From NCBI GenBank assembly GCA_015063325.1, contig SVUK01000017.1, positions 1 through 64,000 of the forward strand: DNA of 64,000 nt, in the 5' to 3' direction. Shown here one piece after another: positions 1 through 10,300 of this stretch; the first letter of the stretch is position 1, and the number at the start of each line of letters is the position of its first letter. Both the position numbers and the translations under genes were made by a program. The notes beneath the pieces are model-generated. The model was not told where the DNA came from. It was given only the letters and a program-made list of their open reading frames with translations, and did not search any database. The DNA comes from Oscillospiraceae bacterium (GTDB lineage Bacteria; Bacillota; Clostridia; Oscillospirales; CAG-272).

Positions 1-33
1 CATAAAGGTAGATACTTTATGACCGGCTTGTGA
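1..33 (+). CDS. possible 3' tail of an upstream gene
   Basis: Frame 1 is open from the window edge to a TGA at 31-33, giving ten residues. It could be the C-terminus of a gene outside the window. It is too short to identify and could be chance. Confidence 0.2.
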   Translation, partial: HKGRYFMTGL

Positions 34-56
34 TGAATGCAAAAGATGCCGAAAAT

Positions 57-85
57 TTAACTTCAGAAACGTTGTGTATTAGAAT
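57..85 (+). promoter_or_regulatory. weak candidate promoter of the accessory operon
   Basis: TTAACT (57-62) and TAGAAT (80-85) are separated by 17 bp, about 70 bases before the first gene of the cluster. The -35 match is poor, so the cluster may instead be transcribed from upstream of the window. Confidence 0.3.
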
Positions 86-157
86 AGTGCAAAACTATTT
101 TGAATTGCAGCTAATAGAATGCATAAATCATATAGCTTACTTTGAAAGGAGAAAAAA

Positions 158-1489
158 ATGATACTGAATCAGGGAGATAATGTAATTTTGTATGGGAGCA
201 ACCGGAATATTTCTCAGGCTCTCGGGGAAAAGCTGCTGGATACATTGAATGTAATAAGCGTTTGCTCTGAAAACATTCTGGACGAAGACGAGTTACCGGA
301 ATGGATTGATTGCGTTGATCTAAAAGACCTGCCGCGATATGAAAATACGATCGTTCTTGTCGTTAATAAAAGCTTTTCTAAAAAAGCGGAAGCTTATTTT
401 TGCGATAACAATATTCAATACTGTATGTTCGATGAAGTGCAAATTGCGGAGCCAGTTGCAGAAGAAGAGCCATTGCCGGAATCGGAAGGTGCGGAAGAGG
501 TAGCAGAGCAGGTGCCTGAAGAAGAATGCAAAGTGACATCCTTGCTTTCGCAGGAACAATGGGAAGAACTATCTGCCAAAGTTGTTTCTTGCGAAAACGA
601 TTTTTTGCGGGCGTTGCGAAATCTCAAAGAAAAAGATGATGCAATTTATAATATCAATAAAGAGTTGCAAAAATATAAGGATGACTATTATAACAAGCTG
701 ACAATGCCTTTGCTGGGCGATTTAATTTCTTTGCGCGAGGATTGCAAAACATCTTTGGAAAATTTGGATAAATATCAACTGCCGGCAGAAAAGCAAAAGC
801 AATATGTCGCTTATTCTGTGGAACAGGTAGAAAACATTTTGCAGACTTACGATGTTGAAATAGAGGATGGTAAGTATTTCTACAATGGGCAAGTGATTTT
901 TCCGAAAGAGGATTTTGACCGGGAACCGGGTTGCAACAAGATCAAAGAGGTAGCAATTGATCCAATGCCGGAGATAATCCCGATTTCGCCGGTATCTTCT
1001 TTGGAAACCTTGTACGAAGCTTTTCAAACGATTCAGAAAAATATTGAAACCGTTGTTTTGCAGGGAAGCAATATGCTTGCACAGGCAATTCGTTTACAAA
1101 ACGATGATTTGAAAAAGCAGCAAAAGATAACCGATGGATTGTTGTCGATTCCTCTCTTCGTCAAGGTGATTCGACTGAAACAATATTTTGAAAAGCAATC
1201 GCAGGAAATGGTTACTGCGCTGACAGACGAGGAAGTGGAAAACTTGTATCGGCAAACCTATCAATTTGCCACGGAAAGTCTTGAACAGTTGTTGCTGTCT
1301 TACGAAATCCGCATTCGCAGCAATATTGATGATTTGTATGATCCGAGATACCATAAAATCATTAAGATGGTCAAAGTTGATTCAGAAGAAGCAGAAAAGG
1401 ACAAGAAGATTGCTCAATTCTGCTCTGATTGCTACGTAAAAGGCGAAAGAGTAATTCAGCCGGCAAAAGTTGTTGTGTACCGTATCTAA
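158..1489 (+). CDS. GrpE-like nucleotide-exchange protein with long N-terminal extension
   Basis: The protein has 443 residues. The last 120 or so resemble GrpE: a helical segment, then YDPRYHKIIKMV and a closing GERVIQPAKVVVYR, which match the GrpE pattern FDP-x-H-x-A ... RxxRPAxVxV. The middle is coiled-coil-like, and residues around 180-255 may be a second, weaker copy of the same helix-plus-beta unit. The N-terminal 100 residues are not recognised and are followed by a Glu-rich linker. GrpE normally has about 200 residues and releases ADP from DnaK. Two Hsp70-like genes follow directly, so this is probably their dedicated exchange factor. A good AAAGGAGA site precedes the ATG. Family assignment rests on the C-terminal motif only. 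Confidence 0.6.
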   Translation: MILNQGDNVILYGSNRNISQALGEKLLDTLNVISVCSENILDEDELPEWIDCVDLKDLPRYENTIVLVVNKSFSKKAEAYFCDNNIQYCMFDEVQIAEPVAEEEPLPESEGAEEVAEQVPEEECKVTSLLSQEQWEELSAKVVSCENDFLRALRNLKEKDDAIYNINKELQKYKDDYYNKLTMPLLGDLISLREDCKTSLENLDKYQLPAEKQKQYVAYSVEQVENILQTYDVEIEDGKYFYNGQVIFPKEDFDREPGCNKIKEVAIDPMPEIIPISPVSSLETLYEAFQTIQKNIETVVLQGSNMLAQAIRLQNDDLKKQQKITDGLLSIPLFVKVIRLKQYFEKQSQEMVTALTDEEVENLYRQTYQFATESLEQLLLSYEIRIRSNIDDLYDPRYHKIIKMVKVDSEEAEKDKKIAQFCSDCYVKGERVIQPAKVVVYRI

Positions 1490-1560
1490 GACTTCAAAAT
1501 GTAAAAACGAAAAAATAAAAAATAAAAATAAAAATAAAAAAGAAAGGTTGTGCAAACAAA

Positions 1561-3186
1561 ATGGGAAAAAAAGTTGGAATTGATTTGGGTACCACGTATT
1601 CTTGCGTTTCCTATCTGAACGAAAACGGCGGATTGGAAGTTGTAAGAAATCAGGAAGGGAACAACACTACACCGTCTGTTGTATTTTTTGATACCGACGG
1701 GTCAACGGTCGTTGTTGGCGAAAATGCAAGACCTTCCGCCGCGTTTGCTCCGGATAATCTGGTGGAGCGTATCAAATCGCAAATGGGGACGAAGGATTAC
1801 ACGATCAATATTATGGGGAACGATTATTCTCCGACTGCTATTTCGTCAATTATTTTGCGCAAACTGAAGGAGGATGCCGAGGCGCATATGGGCGAGCCGA
1901 TCGAGGGGTGTGTAATTACTTGCCCGGCTTACTTCGGAACAATTGCAAAGGCAGCCACACTGGAAGCGGCAAAGGCTGCAGATCTGAATGTGTACAGCAT
2001 TATCAACGAGCCGACGGCAGCGGCATTTGCCTATACTTATATCCGGCATATTGACACGGATAAAACAGTTTTGATTTATGACCTTGGCGGCGGCACGTTT
2101 GACTGTACGCTTTTGAAAATCAATTTTGTAGACGGTCAGCAGAAAGTTAATGTCGTTGCTTCTAACGGCGATCCGTTCCTGGGCGGCAAAGACTGGGATG
2201 ATGCGTTGATCGAATATGTTGTGGAAGAGTTTTGCCGGATTACGGGAGCAGATCCTGATGAGATGAAAAATGATCCGGAATGCAAGGTGAGTCTTTCCAT
2301 TGATGCTGAAAAAAACAAAAAAATGCTCACGGCAAGAGAATCGGTCAAGATGAAAGCTGAATTCAACGGCGAAAAACAGTTGATTGAGATTACGAGAGAT
2401 ACCTTTGACAGTGTTACCGAGCCCTTGCTGCAAAAGACGATTTCGCTTGTTAACGCAATGTTTGCAAAAGAAAATCGCTCGATTGATGAAGTTGATGAAA
2501 TCATTCTGGTAGGCGGTTCTACCTATATGCCGCAGGTTGCAAAGTGTCTGGAAGCTACCTATGGCAAGCCGTTGGCACAGTTTGAGCCGAATGAAGCAGT
2601 CGCAAAAGGAGCTGCTTTGATGGCGGCATTTTCCTATGCGTATGACGATGGTGATCCAAGCGCAACTGCGCAAAATGCAGGCGACGCACAAAGTGGAGGA
2701 ACTGTTCCTGATGCAGGCAATGAAAACCAGGGATTCACGATCAAACGTCCTGATGGTCAGGAAATTGTGGTTGAAGATATTATCAACAAGAGTTATGGTG
2801 TCAAAATTTTTGACGAAAATGAGCATAAACACCTGATTTTGAATTTGCTTAAAGTAGGAACCGCGAAACCCTGCACCGGATCAAACGACGGTATTATGCC
2901 TCTTGCTATTGGTACAGCTACACATATTACCGTTTGTGAAACGGATAGCAAAGAGGATATAGTGGAGTATGAAGAGTCCTATGACGTTTATTCCGGACCT
3001 TTGAATGTTCCGCAAGGTTTGGATCCTCATACGCCGGTTACCGTTGTATTTGATTTGAATATGAGCGGTATTTTGGCAATCAAAACGGTTGCGGCAGGCA
3101 TTGTTACAGAGCTTGTATTTGATCCGACTACCGGCGGCGCAACAACAGAAGGCGTAAGCCAGGCAAGAAAACTTCAGCTTGGTTAA
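1561..3186 (+). CDS. Hsp70/DnaK-like chaperone 1 (no lid domain)
   Basis: This 541-residue Hsp70-family ATPase has intact phosphate and adenosine motifs: GIDLGTTYS (residues 6-14), a Lys at 72, NEPTAAA (149-155), DLGGGTFD (174-181) and GGSTYMPQV near 318. A Gly/Ala/Asp-rich linker near 360-390 leads to a beta-rich region resembling the substrate-binding beta domain. The alpha-helical lid of DnaK (about 640 residues) is absent, so substrate handling probably differs. It lies 71 bp after the GrpE-like gene, behind an A-rich stretch and an AGAAAGG site. Its nucleotide-binding domain is very similar, also at DNA level, to that of the gene at 13929. It is not the housekeeping dnaK, which normally sits with hrcA and dnaJ. 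Confidence 0.85.
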   Translation: MGKKVGIDLGTTYSCVSYLNENGGLEVVRNQEGNNTTPSVVFFDTDGSTVVVGENARPSAAFAPDNLVERIKSQMGTKDYTINIMGNDYSPTAISSIILRKLKEDAEAHMGEPIEGCVITCPAYFGTIAKAATLEAAKAADLNVYSIINEPTAAAFAYTYIRHIDTDKTVLIYDLGGGTFDCTLLKINFVDGQQKVNVVASNGDPFLGGKDWDDALIEYVVEEFCRITGADPDEMKNDPECKVSLSIDAEKNKKMLTARESVKMKAEFNGEKQLIEITRDTFDSVTEPLLQKTISLVNAMFAKENRSIDEVDEIILVGGSTYMPQVAKCLEATYGKPLAQFEPNEAVAKGAALMAAFSYAYDDGDPSATAQNAGDAQSGGTVPDAGNENQGFTIKRPDGQEIVVEDIINKSYGVKIFDENEHKHLILNLLKVGTAKPCTGSNDGIMPLAIGTATHITVCETDSKEDIVEYEESYDVYSGPLNVPQGLDPHTPVTVVFDLNMSGILAIKTVAAGIVTELVFDPTTGGATTEGVSQARKLQLG

Positions 3187-3198
3187 TACGAAAACTTG

Positions 3199-3231
3199 CG
3201 ATATCCGTCCAATTTATTTGGGCGGATATCG
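3199..3231. other. stable hairpin between the first two Hsp70 genes
   Basis: CGATATCCGTCC (3199-3210) pairs with GGGCGGATATCG (3220-3231) with one G-U pair. No T-run follows, so it looks more like an mRNA stability or processing element than a full terminator. It may set relative expression of the two chaperones. Confidence 0.4.
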
Positions 3232-3314
3232 TGGTTGCAGGACAATGTAAAAAACAGAGAAATATCGGGTTATCGATTTTATTTGAAAGCATTGCTTTTT
3301 TAGGAGGACCGTAA

Positions 3315-5411
3315 ATGGGAATAACAGTAGGGATTGATCTTGGCACAACATATTCGGCAGTCGCAACATTTAACAAGACTACCGGAACAACAACAATATT
3401 AAAAAATAGCTTTGGCAGCGACACAACACCCTCTGTTGTGTGTTTAGAGAATGGAAAAGTCATCATTGGTGCTGAAGCAAAAGAAATGCAGGGGATGGGC
3501 AACGAAGGCACCGCATCCTTCTACAAATCTTTAATGGGCAATGCTAATTATTCTATCATATTAGATGGAAAAGAATGTAATTCGGAAGATTTGTCCGCAT
3601 ATTTTTTACGCGAATTGGTGAAAGATATCGAGCAAACCAATCAGGTTAAAATTGATGGCGCGGTTATCACGGTCCCGGCATATTTTAATGATGCGCAAAG
3701 AGCGGCAACCTTGCGTGCCGGGGAAAAAGCAGGCTTAAAAGTACTAAAGATTATCAATGAGCCAACGGCTGCAATTATTTCGTATGGATTAACGGGCGGA
3801 GCCGATAAAAAGGTGATGGTATATGATCTTGGCGGTGGAACGTTTGACGTTACTGTAGCCAAGGTATCCGGAGCTTCGGTTCAAGTGCTGGGGACAGATG
3901 GCGACCATCAATTGGGCGGCAAGGATTGGGATATGGTTCTTAAAAACTACCTGATCGATTGCTTTTCCGATGAATTCGGGGTAACGATTTCGGATTATCC
4001 GGATGCAGACAACGAATTGCAGGTTGAAGCAGAGAATATAAAGAAAAAGCTGACACAAATGCCCAAAGTAACTGCAACAGTAACCTGTCAGGGATATGTG
4101 GGGCATTATGAGGTTACAAGAGAATGGTTTGATGAAGAAACCAGCCCTGTTTTGGGAAAAACACAGTTTTTGGTCAGCCAATGCTTGAGAGATATTGGAG
4201 AAGCCACGGATTGCAGCGGAATAGATGAGATTGTTCTTGTCGGTGGCTCTACGCGAATGCCGCAAGTGCGCGAGATGATCCTTCGGGAATACGGCAAAAA
4301 GCCTGTAACAGGAGTAGATGTTGATACCGTTGTGGCAAGAGGAGCAGCCATTCAGGCGGCACTCTGCACCGAAAAAACGATTACCATGTCGTTGGGAGGT
4401 CCACAGGCACCTGGCGCAAGCGGAGGAACGGCACGCCCGAAATTTTCGTTATGCGCAGACAGTATTCAAGATGTAACAGCACATAGCTTAGGAATGCTTT
4501 CGGTATCTGAAGATAAAAGCCGGTATGTTAATACGATTATCTTGCCCAAAAACGAGCGTGTTCCATCTGTAATGCAACGGCCGTTTAAGATTCCCAGCCG
4601 CAGAAATGGCGATGGCGAAATTGAGGTTTATATCCTCCAGGGCGAAAGTGTTACGCCGAGCGATAACTATATTCTCGGCAAATATATTATTGACGACATT
4701 GATCCGCAAAGTGAAAAAGAAACTGTTGTAGATATTTCTTATGCCTATAACGAAAACGGAATGGTAGAAGTATCCGCTGTGCAAAGAAAAACAGGGAAAA
4801 AACTGCGCGTAACCAAAACCGCTGTCCCGGAAGATATGTCGTGGATAGACGAGACACCAAAAATGCAGGAAGTCAAGGTACAATCTACGATTTATATTGT
4901 TGTGGATGCTTCCGGCAGTATGTCCGGATCAATGGGACAAGTAGAGAAAGCTGCAAGAAGTTTTTTGGAAGGCATTGATTTGACTTGCAGTAAAATTGGG
5001 GTTGTGTCTTTCAACAATTATACCAATATTGTTACCTATCCAACCAACAATCAGCGAGAAATTTCGGATGCAATCCGACAAGTTACATCCAAAGCAAATG
5101 GGGGCACCGAGGAACCGTTTTCCACGCTTGATTCCAACTTTGGGCCATTGGATGAAAGAAATTATATCGTCGTGCTGACGGATGGAGAGTGGTTTCATCC
5201 GGACGCGGCCATCATTGCTGCGGATCGTCTTAAAGCAAAGGGAATTGAAATTGTTGCTATCGGAATTGCCGAAGCAAATGAGGCATTTTTGCGTAAAATT
5301 GCTTCTTCCAGCGAGGCTGCGCTTAAAACCGACTTGAATAATGTTCAAAGCTCGTTCTCTTCTATTGCTCAGGCGATTACCGAAGGAAAAGAGAATATTA
5401 GTTTAGGATAA
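3315..5411 (+). CDS. Hsp70-like ATPase fused to a C-terminal VWA domain
   Basis: The protein has 698 residues. Residues 1 to about 365 form an Hsp70 nucleotide-binding domain with GIDLGTTYS, NEPTAA, DLGGGTFD and GGSTRMPQV all intact. A beta-rich region about 390-520 resembles the substrate-binding domain. Residues from about 525 form a von Willebrand A domain with a complete-looking MIDAS: DASGSMSGS, a Thr in the GGTEEP loop, and LTDGEW. VWA domains bind partners through a metal ion, so the lid of a normal Hsp70 appears replaced by a metal-dependent adhesion module. RBS AGGAGG is 8 bases before the ATG. Hsp70-VWA pairings occur in bacterial conflict clusters; the client is unknown. Confidence 0.85.
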   Translation: MGITVGIDLGTTYSAVATFNKTTGTTTILKNSFGSDTTPSVVCLENGKVIIGAEAKEMQGMGNEGTASFYKSLMGNANYSIILDGKECNSEDLSAYFLRELVKDIEQTNQVKIDGAVITVPAYFNDAQRAATLRAGEKAGLKVLKIINEPTAAIISYGLTGGADKKVMVYDLGGGTFDVTVAKVSGASVQVLGTDGDHQLGGKDWDMVLKNYLIDCFSDEFGVTISDYPDADNELQVEAENIKKKLTQMPKVTATVTCQGYVGHYEVTREWFDEETSPVLGKTQFLVSQCLRDIGEATDCSGIDEIVLVGGSTRMPQVREMILREYGKKPVTGVDVDTVVARGAAIQAALCTEKTITMSLGGPQAPGASGGTARPKFSLCADSIQDVTAHSLGMLSVSEDKSRYVNTIILPKNERVPSVMQRPFKIPSRRNGDGEIEVYILQGESVTPSDNYILGKYIIDDIDPQSEKETVVDISYAYNENGMVEVSAVQRKTGKKLRVTKTAVPEDMSWIDETPKMQEVKVQSTIYIVVDASGSMSGSMGQVEKAARSFLEGIDLTCSKIGVVSFNNYTNIVTYPTNNQREISDAIRQVTSKANGGTEEPFSTLDSNFGPLDERNYIVVLTDGEWFHPDAAIIAADRLKAKGIEIVAIGIAEANEAFLRKIASSSEAALKTDLNNVQSSFSSIAQAITEGKENISLG

Positions 5412-5446
5412 ATTAAAAGGGTAAATCAAAATAAGGAGTAATATTT

Positions 5447-6346
5447 ATGAAAATTGATCTTCAATATCTTTCATTTTGCAAGGAGATCGGGCTGTTCAAG
5501 GAGCAAATCAGCCGGGAGACTGCACTGCAACAGTTGATTAAAGCGGTAAAAGATACTAAAGCCGCAGATCCTGAGTTTGCTGAAGTTGTATCTAAGTTGA
5601 CATTGGAATCGAAAGAGATTGCAATGCGCGCATGTATCCTTTATCATTATGACCTTGATGTGGATTTTGTTATCAATGGATCAATTAAATCTACAAGAAT
5701 TTCGGATTTTGCCAGCACTTCCGGCTCACCGAGCGGTTTACGTATCACGCAATATTCCGGAAATGGAACCTATGCAACATTAACGGACCCGGCAAGTATT
5801 CCATATCCGATTTTCAATTCCCAAAATTTGTTTACTTATGAGGGAATGAAGGGAGCGTTAACAGAGGTTATCGAAAAGTCACTTCCTAAATACTGTACTT
5901 CTTTCCAGTCAAAAAATTGGAGCGTTTCTGCCTTTTTGGTGCCGGTATTGGTGTTGTTTGTACCATTTAAAGGAAAAGAATATCAGTTGTGTTATAATTT
6001 ACAGAACGGATATTCTGTACTTAACTATCCCGATAATCCTGCGTTGTTGAAAAAAGGTGACACTGCAAAACGAATCAATATATTTGGCAAAATTGGATGC
6101 CTGCTTCTTTCGGCATTGGCAGTATTCTTCGCTATTAAGATGCGCGGTCATGTTTTTAGCATTATTACAACGATTGCCATTTTAATTGCACAAATTGTCA
6201 TTGCTATCAAGACAAAAAAAGAGCGGCAGGAGTATCGTTCTCAATTTTTGAAGAATCCCCAAAAGGGAATCGCTTCGTGCTTGATTTTTGTTTTCCTGAT
6301 GGGCGCTTTGGCGATTGCATCTCTTGTGCTTGCGTTTATTTTGTAA
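5447..6346 (+). CDS. membrane protein of unknown function
   Basis: The protein has 299 residues. The N-terminal 190 are soluble-looking with mixed helix and strand content and no recognised motif. The C-terminal third has three clear hydrophobic segments (about 205-228, 235-255 and 275-299), with one more possible near 165-178. It starts 35 bp after the VWA fusion behind AAGGAG, so it is very likely cotranscribed. It could anchor the chaperone complex to the membrane; that is inference from position only. Confidence 0.6.
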   Translation: MKIDLQYLSFCKEIGLFKEQISRETALQQLIKAVKDTKAADPEFAEVVSKLTLESKEIAMRACILYHYDLDVDFVINGSIKSTRISDFASTSGSPSGLRITQYSGNGTYATLTDPASIPYPIFNSQNLFTYEGMKGALTEVIEKSLPKYCTSFQSKNWSVSAFLVPVLVLFVPFKGKEYQLCYNLQNGYSVLNYPDNPALLKKGDTAKRINIFGKIGCLLLSALAVFFAIKMRGHVFSIITTIAILIAQIVIAIKTKKERQEYRSQFLKNPQKGIASCLIFVFLMGALAIASLVLAFIL

Positions 6347-6394
6347 AATAGCAAAATCATTTCATTTTAGCAAGAATAACCAGAGGAAACATTT

Positions 6395-7362
6395 ATGGCC
6401 GTTTCAAAAATTAGAACCAATGAAGAAATGCAGAACCCGGATCTGAATTATTTTATTGCTTTTAATATTGATCCTTCAGAGACAAACGTCAAAAAAATTG
6501 AAGATGTGCTCAACGATAAGAGAAAAATGTTTGTAAGATCTGTTACTACTCCTATTTCTATTCGCCTGATGGAATTGAAAAATGATATTGATCAGGTGAT
6601 GTTAAATGATGCTTTTCGCAGCATGAATTCTGATGGGAATATTATATATATTCCGAGGTGTTGCGGCCGAATACAAGAAGCAACAGTTACAAAAAAAATA
6701 ATTTAGAACGCGCAATTAAAATTGCACGATTGCTCTGCTTAAGGGGCTATATTGAGGATGAAAAAATATCCGAAATTGCCTAACTTTTCTTTGTAACAAG
6801 CAAGGAGATTTTAATCGGTATTGCGGATCAGCTTGTACAAGATGTGGAACTGATAAAATTTTCCGGCATAAAGAGAGAAGTTCCGCTTAGCACAATGCAT
6901 GTGGAACAGGAACAGGCTTCTGGTATAAAGAGAGAAGTTCCGTTTAGCACAATGAAAAAACTGGAACCTTTTCTGCGATATCTTCACAAAGAAGATTTAT
7001 ATGAATTTTCAGGTCTTTCTGACAATTCTGCAACAATTGTTTTATTTGAGAAACAAAACACCATTTATGCAGAAGCTGACAAAACAATAGCAAGTTCTTA
7101 TTCCAAAGCGACTATGGATTTGTCAGGCATTGCAAAGGTTGTATTTCATTCAGAGACTGCGAGAAAAGAATATGATGTTTTCCGCAAAACAAAAGCCAAG
7201 GTCTGGGATGTTTTCGAAGCTTTTTCTAGCTTTGGAGTAGAAATGATCAACGACCGGGTCCGCAATCAATGCATAGATGCTTTGCAAACTTTAGCAGGAC
7301 TTTCAAAAGAGGATGCTGAAGAAGAATTGTACGCTTACATGAGATATTTTCAACTCAACTAA
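6395..7362 (+). pseudogene. decayed partial duplicate of the 1036-aa scaffold gene
   Basis: The first 100 codons closely match the start of the gene at 7386 (both begin MAVSKIRTNEE). The reading frame is lost in an A8 tract at 6691-6698, where one extra A would restore it. Further on an in-frame TAA (6781-6783) replaces the AAG of the parent, so decay does not depend on the homopolymer alone. The frame then continues to 7362 and covers the parent through its first 300 residues, ending before the zinc ribbons. Two short pieces (6395-6706 and 6844-7362) could still be translated, but a functional product is unlikely. Confidence 0.8.
6862..6954 (+). repeat. 57-bp in-frame tandem duplication inside the pseudogene
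   Basis: The 36-bp segment at 6862-6897 recurs at 6919-6954 with a few changes. It encodes SGIKREVPLSTM and then SGIKREVPFSTM. The intact parent has this motif once, so the duplication arose after the copy was made. Confidence 0.7.
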
Positions 7363-7385
7363 TTTACTAAATCGAGGATGTATTT

Positions 7386-10300
7386 ATGGCCGTTTCAAAA
7401 ATCAGAACCAATGAAGAATTGCAGAACCCGGATCTGAATTATTTTATTGCTTTTAATATTGAGCCTACGGAGACAAATGTTAAGAAAATTGAGGACGCAC
7501 TCAACGAAAAGAGAAAAAGCTTTACAAGAACTGTTACAGCTACCTCTACCCGCTTAAACGAATTAAAAGATGACATTAACGAAATCATGTTAAATGATGC
7601 CGTTTATGGTCAAGCATCGGACGGAAGTTTTTCATACACTCCCAAAAGCGGCGGACGAAAACAGGAAGCGGAGGCGGCGAAAAAATTTTATTTGGCGCGC
7701 GCAATTAAAATGGCAGAGTCCCTTTGCCAAAGCGGCTATATTGAGGATATAAAGATTTCTGAACTTGCAAAGAGGTTTTACGTAACTGATAAAGAGATCT
7801 TAGAAGGTATTGCAGGGTTGCTTTCGCAAGGGGTAGAGCTGAAAAAGGTTGTTGGCGTTAAGCGTGAAATTGCCTTTGCCAACTTTAAGAAAATGGAAGA
7901 TCATTTGCGCACGGTGGGCAAAAAAGATTTATATGATTTTTCTGGATTGCCGGAAACTGCTACGACATCCGAATTACTTGCCAAACAAGAGGCTCTTTAT
8001 ACCGAATTTTCAAAAAAAGCAACCGACGCGAAATCAAAAGGGGGCATGGATCTAACAGGTATTGGTAAAGTTGTATTCAAATCGGATGCGGCGCGCAAGG
8101 AATATGATGTTTATCGGAAAACAAAAGTAAGAGTATGGGATGTTTTAAACAATTTTTCGAGTAGTGGCTTATCAACAATCAACGATAAAGTATTCATAGA
8201 ATGTATTGATGCTTTGCGTGCACAGGCAGGACTTTCTCCCGAAGAAGCGGAAAAAGAACTATATGCTTATATGACATATCTGAAAATTTCGCGAGAATCC
8301 ACTGCTAAAATTAAAATTCAAGTTTGCCCCTATCCGGAATGTGGAAAGTCTTTTATTTCCCAACAAGGGAGTAGGGTTTGTCCAAACTGCGGCAAGCCGC
8401 TGGAAATCAAGTGCTGGAACTGCGGTGAACCCATGGCGTTTGTTTCTATCAGTCAAGCTTGTCCCAAATGCGGTATTGCGCCTCAAAACCAGCAGCAATT
8501 TGATATTGCGCTGAAGGAGTTTGGAACAATTCTCAAAACGCCTTCGGCATCGGAAGTGGAAATTGCCAAAGTATTGAACCAGTTGGAAAACATTGTTCCG
8601 GGTTATGAGCAGTTTCCGGATTCTTTTACCAGCAAGGCCATTCATACAGCCAAAGAGCAACTGGAAAAGAAAAAGAAAGATGACGCTGCCCGTGACAAAA
8701 TCAACGAAAAATATGTTAAGGAATTGCAGCGTTTAATTGTCAATAAAGCCTTTTTCGAAGCACAGCAACTTATTAAACAGCTGAAAAATGAAGACCCGAC
8801 TTATAACACAAAAACATTTGACGATAAAATTGAATCTGCATTAAAAAATTCGCAACAAATGGTGGACGTTGCGCAAAAGGCATTGCAGTCAAATGATGAA
8901 ACACAGGCGGTAGTATATGCCAGCAAAGCATTGGAAGTCTGTTGCGATTTTCCTGCCGCGATTCAAATTCTCAAAAGCTATCCTCCAAAGGCCCCTTGCA
9001 ATGTTGTTGCGCATATTGTGCGAAATTCTGTCAAACTGGATTGGCAGGTTACAGGAGACCAAAACGCGATTACTTATACGGTAATTCGCAAAATCGGCTC
9101 TGCTCCAACCAATGTTGATGACGGAGACATAATGGAAAAAGATCTTTCCATTAACACTTTTGAAGATGTTTCTTGTGTATCTGCAACCGCATATTATTAT
9201 GGCATATTTGCGGTTCGCGGTGGGGTTGTGTCGTCTGTTTCAGTAACGAAAGATGCTTCAGTGCTTTTTATGGATGTTAAAAACATCCACCAAGAAAAAG
9301 TAGGCGATTCCATTAAAGCAACATGGCAAGCACCGGATAATGTAAAAGCGATTGAGGTTTATAAACGGGTGGGAGTAATTCCGCCTTCTGTGAAAGAAGA
9401 CGGCGTTCAGCTTGCCGGGAGTAATCTGAACGGCTTTCATGACACAGATCTTACGGATGATAAAAACAGTTACCTGGTTATTTGCAAATATGAATATCTC
9501 GGAAAAGAAGAGTATTCCAAGGGTATAAAGGTTTCTTATACTAGGTTTCGGTTGCCGTGCTTGCTGCAGAATATTGCAATTACATCCGCAGGAACGGCGA
9601 ATGAATTCCATTTTACTTGCGATCAACCGAATAATGGCACTGTCAAATTATACACCTCATCTAAAAATATCGAATTTGCTTTTGGAGAGGCGGATGATTT
9701 GTCTAACTTTGCCCAAAAATGTCGTGATTTGCAAGAAATTAATGTTTCTGTAATTTCCGGCAATAAACTCTATTTTACCATTCCGGAAGCAAGTATTCTG
9801 TGGCTCTATCCTGTTATTGCTAATGAGCAACTTTATGTTATGTCTCAACCGATTCTCATCAATTCTGTCGTTGGTATTGAAAGCATTACCGCAATCAGCA
9901 AAAACGACAGCGTTATGATTGAAGGTGCGCTGAACGCAAATGCTCGTAATTTGATTGCGGTAATCAGTCCGGATTCTTTTGTTCAAAGCATCGAGAAATC
10001 AAGTGACAAACGGACTTGCACTGCGGATACTTTCCGCAACGAGAAGGGCCTTTACATATCGCTCAAACCGGGTATTCATTATATTACACTTTTTGCCGAA
10101 TTTAATGAGGGCGGGAATGTTTTTTATTCCAGACCGACGCCGTTGCCGGAAGTGATTGATAATAGAGAAAAAACAGTTGTACAGTATGCCCTTACATATA
10201 CTGTTTCTACAAGCGCACCTTACAAAACAAAAATCGATTTTAAGGCGGATGTTCCGCTGGAATTGCCGGAGATTGATTTGGTTATCGGATATCCGAAGCC

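Noticed and set aside
1561..3186. Housekeeping dnaK
   Set aside because: No lid domain, no hrcA/dnaJ neighbours, no CIRCE, and two further divergent Hsp70 copies in the same cluster.
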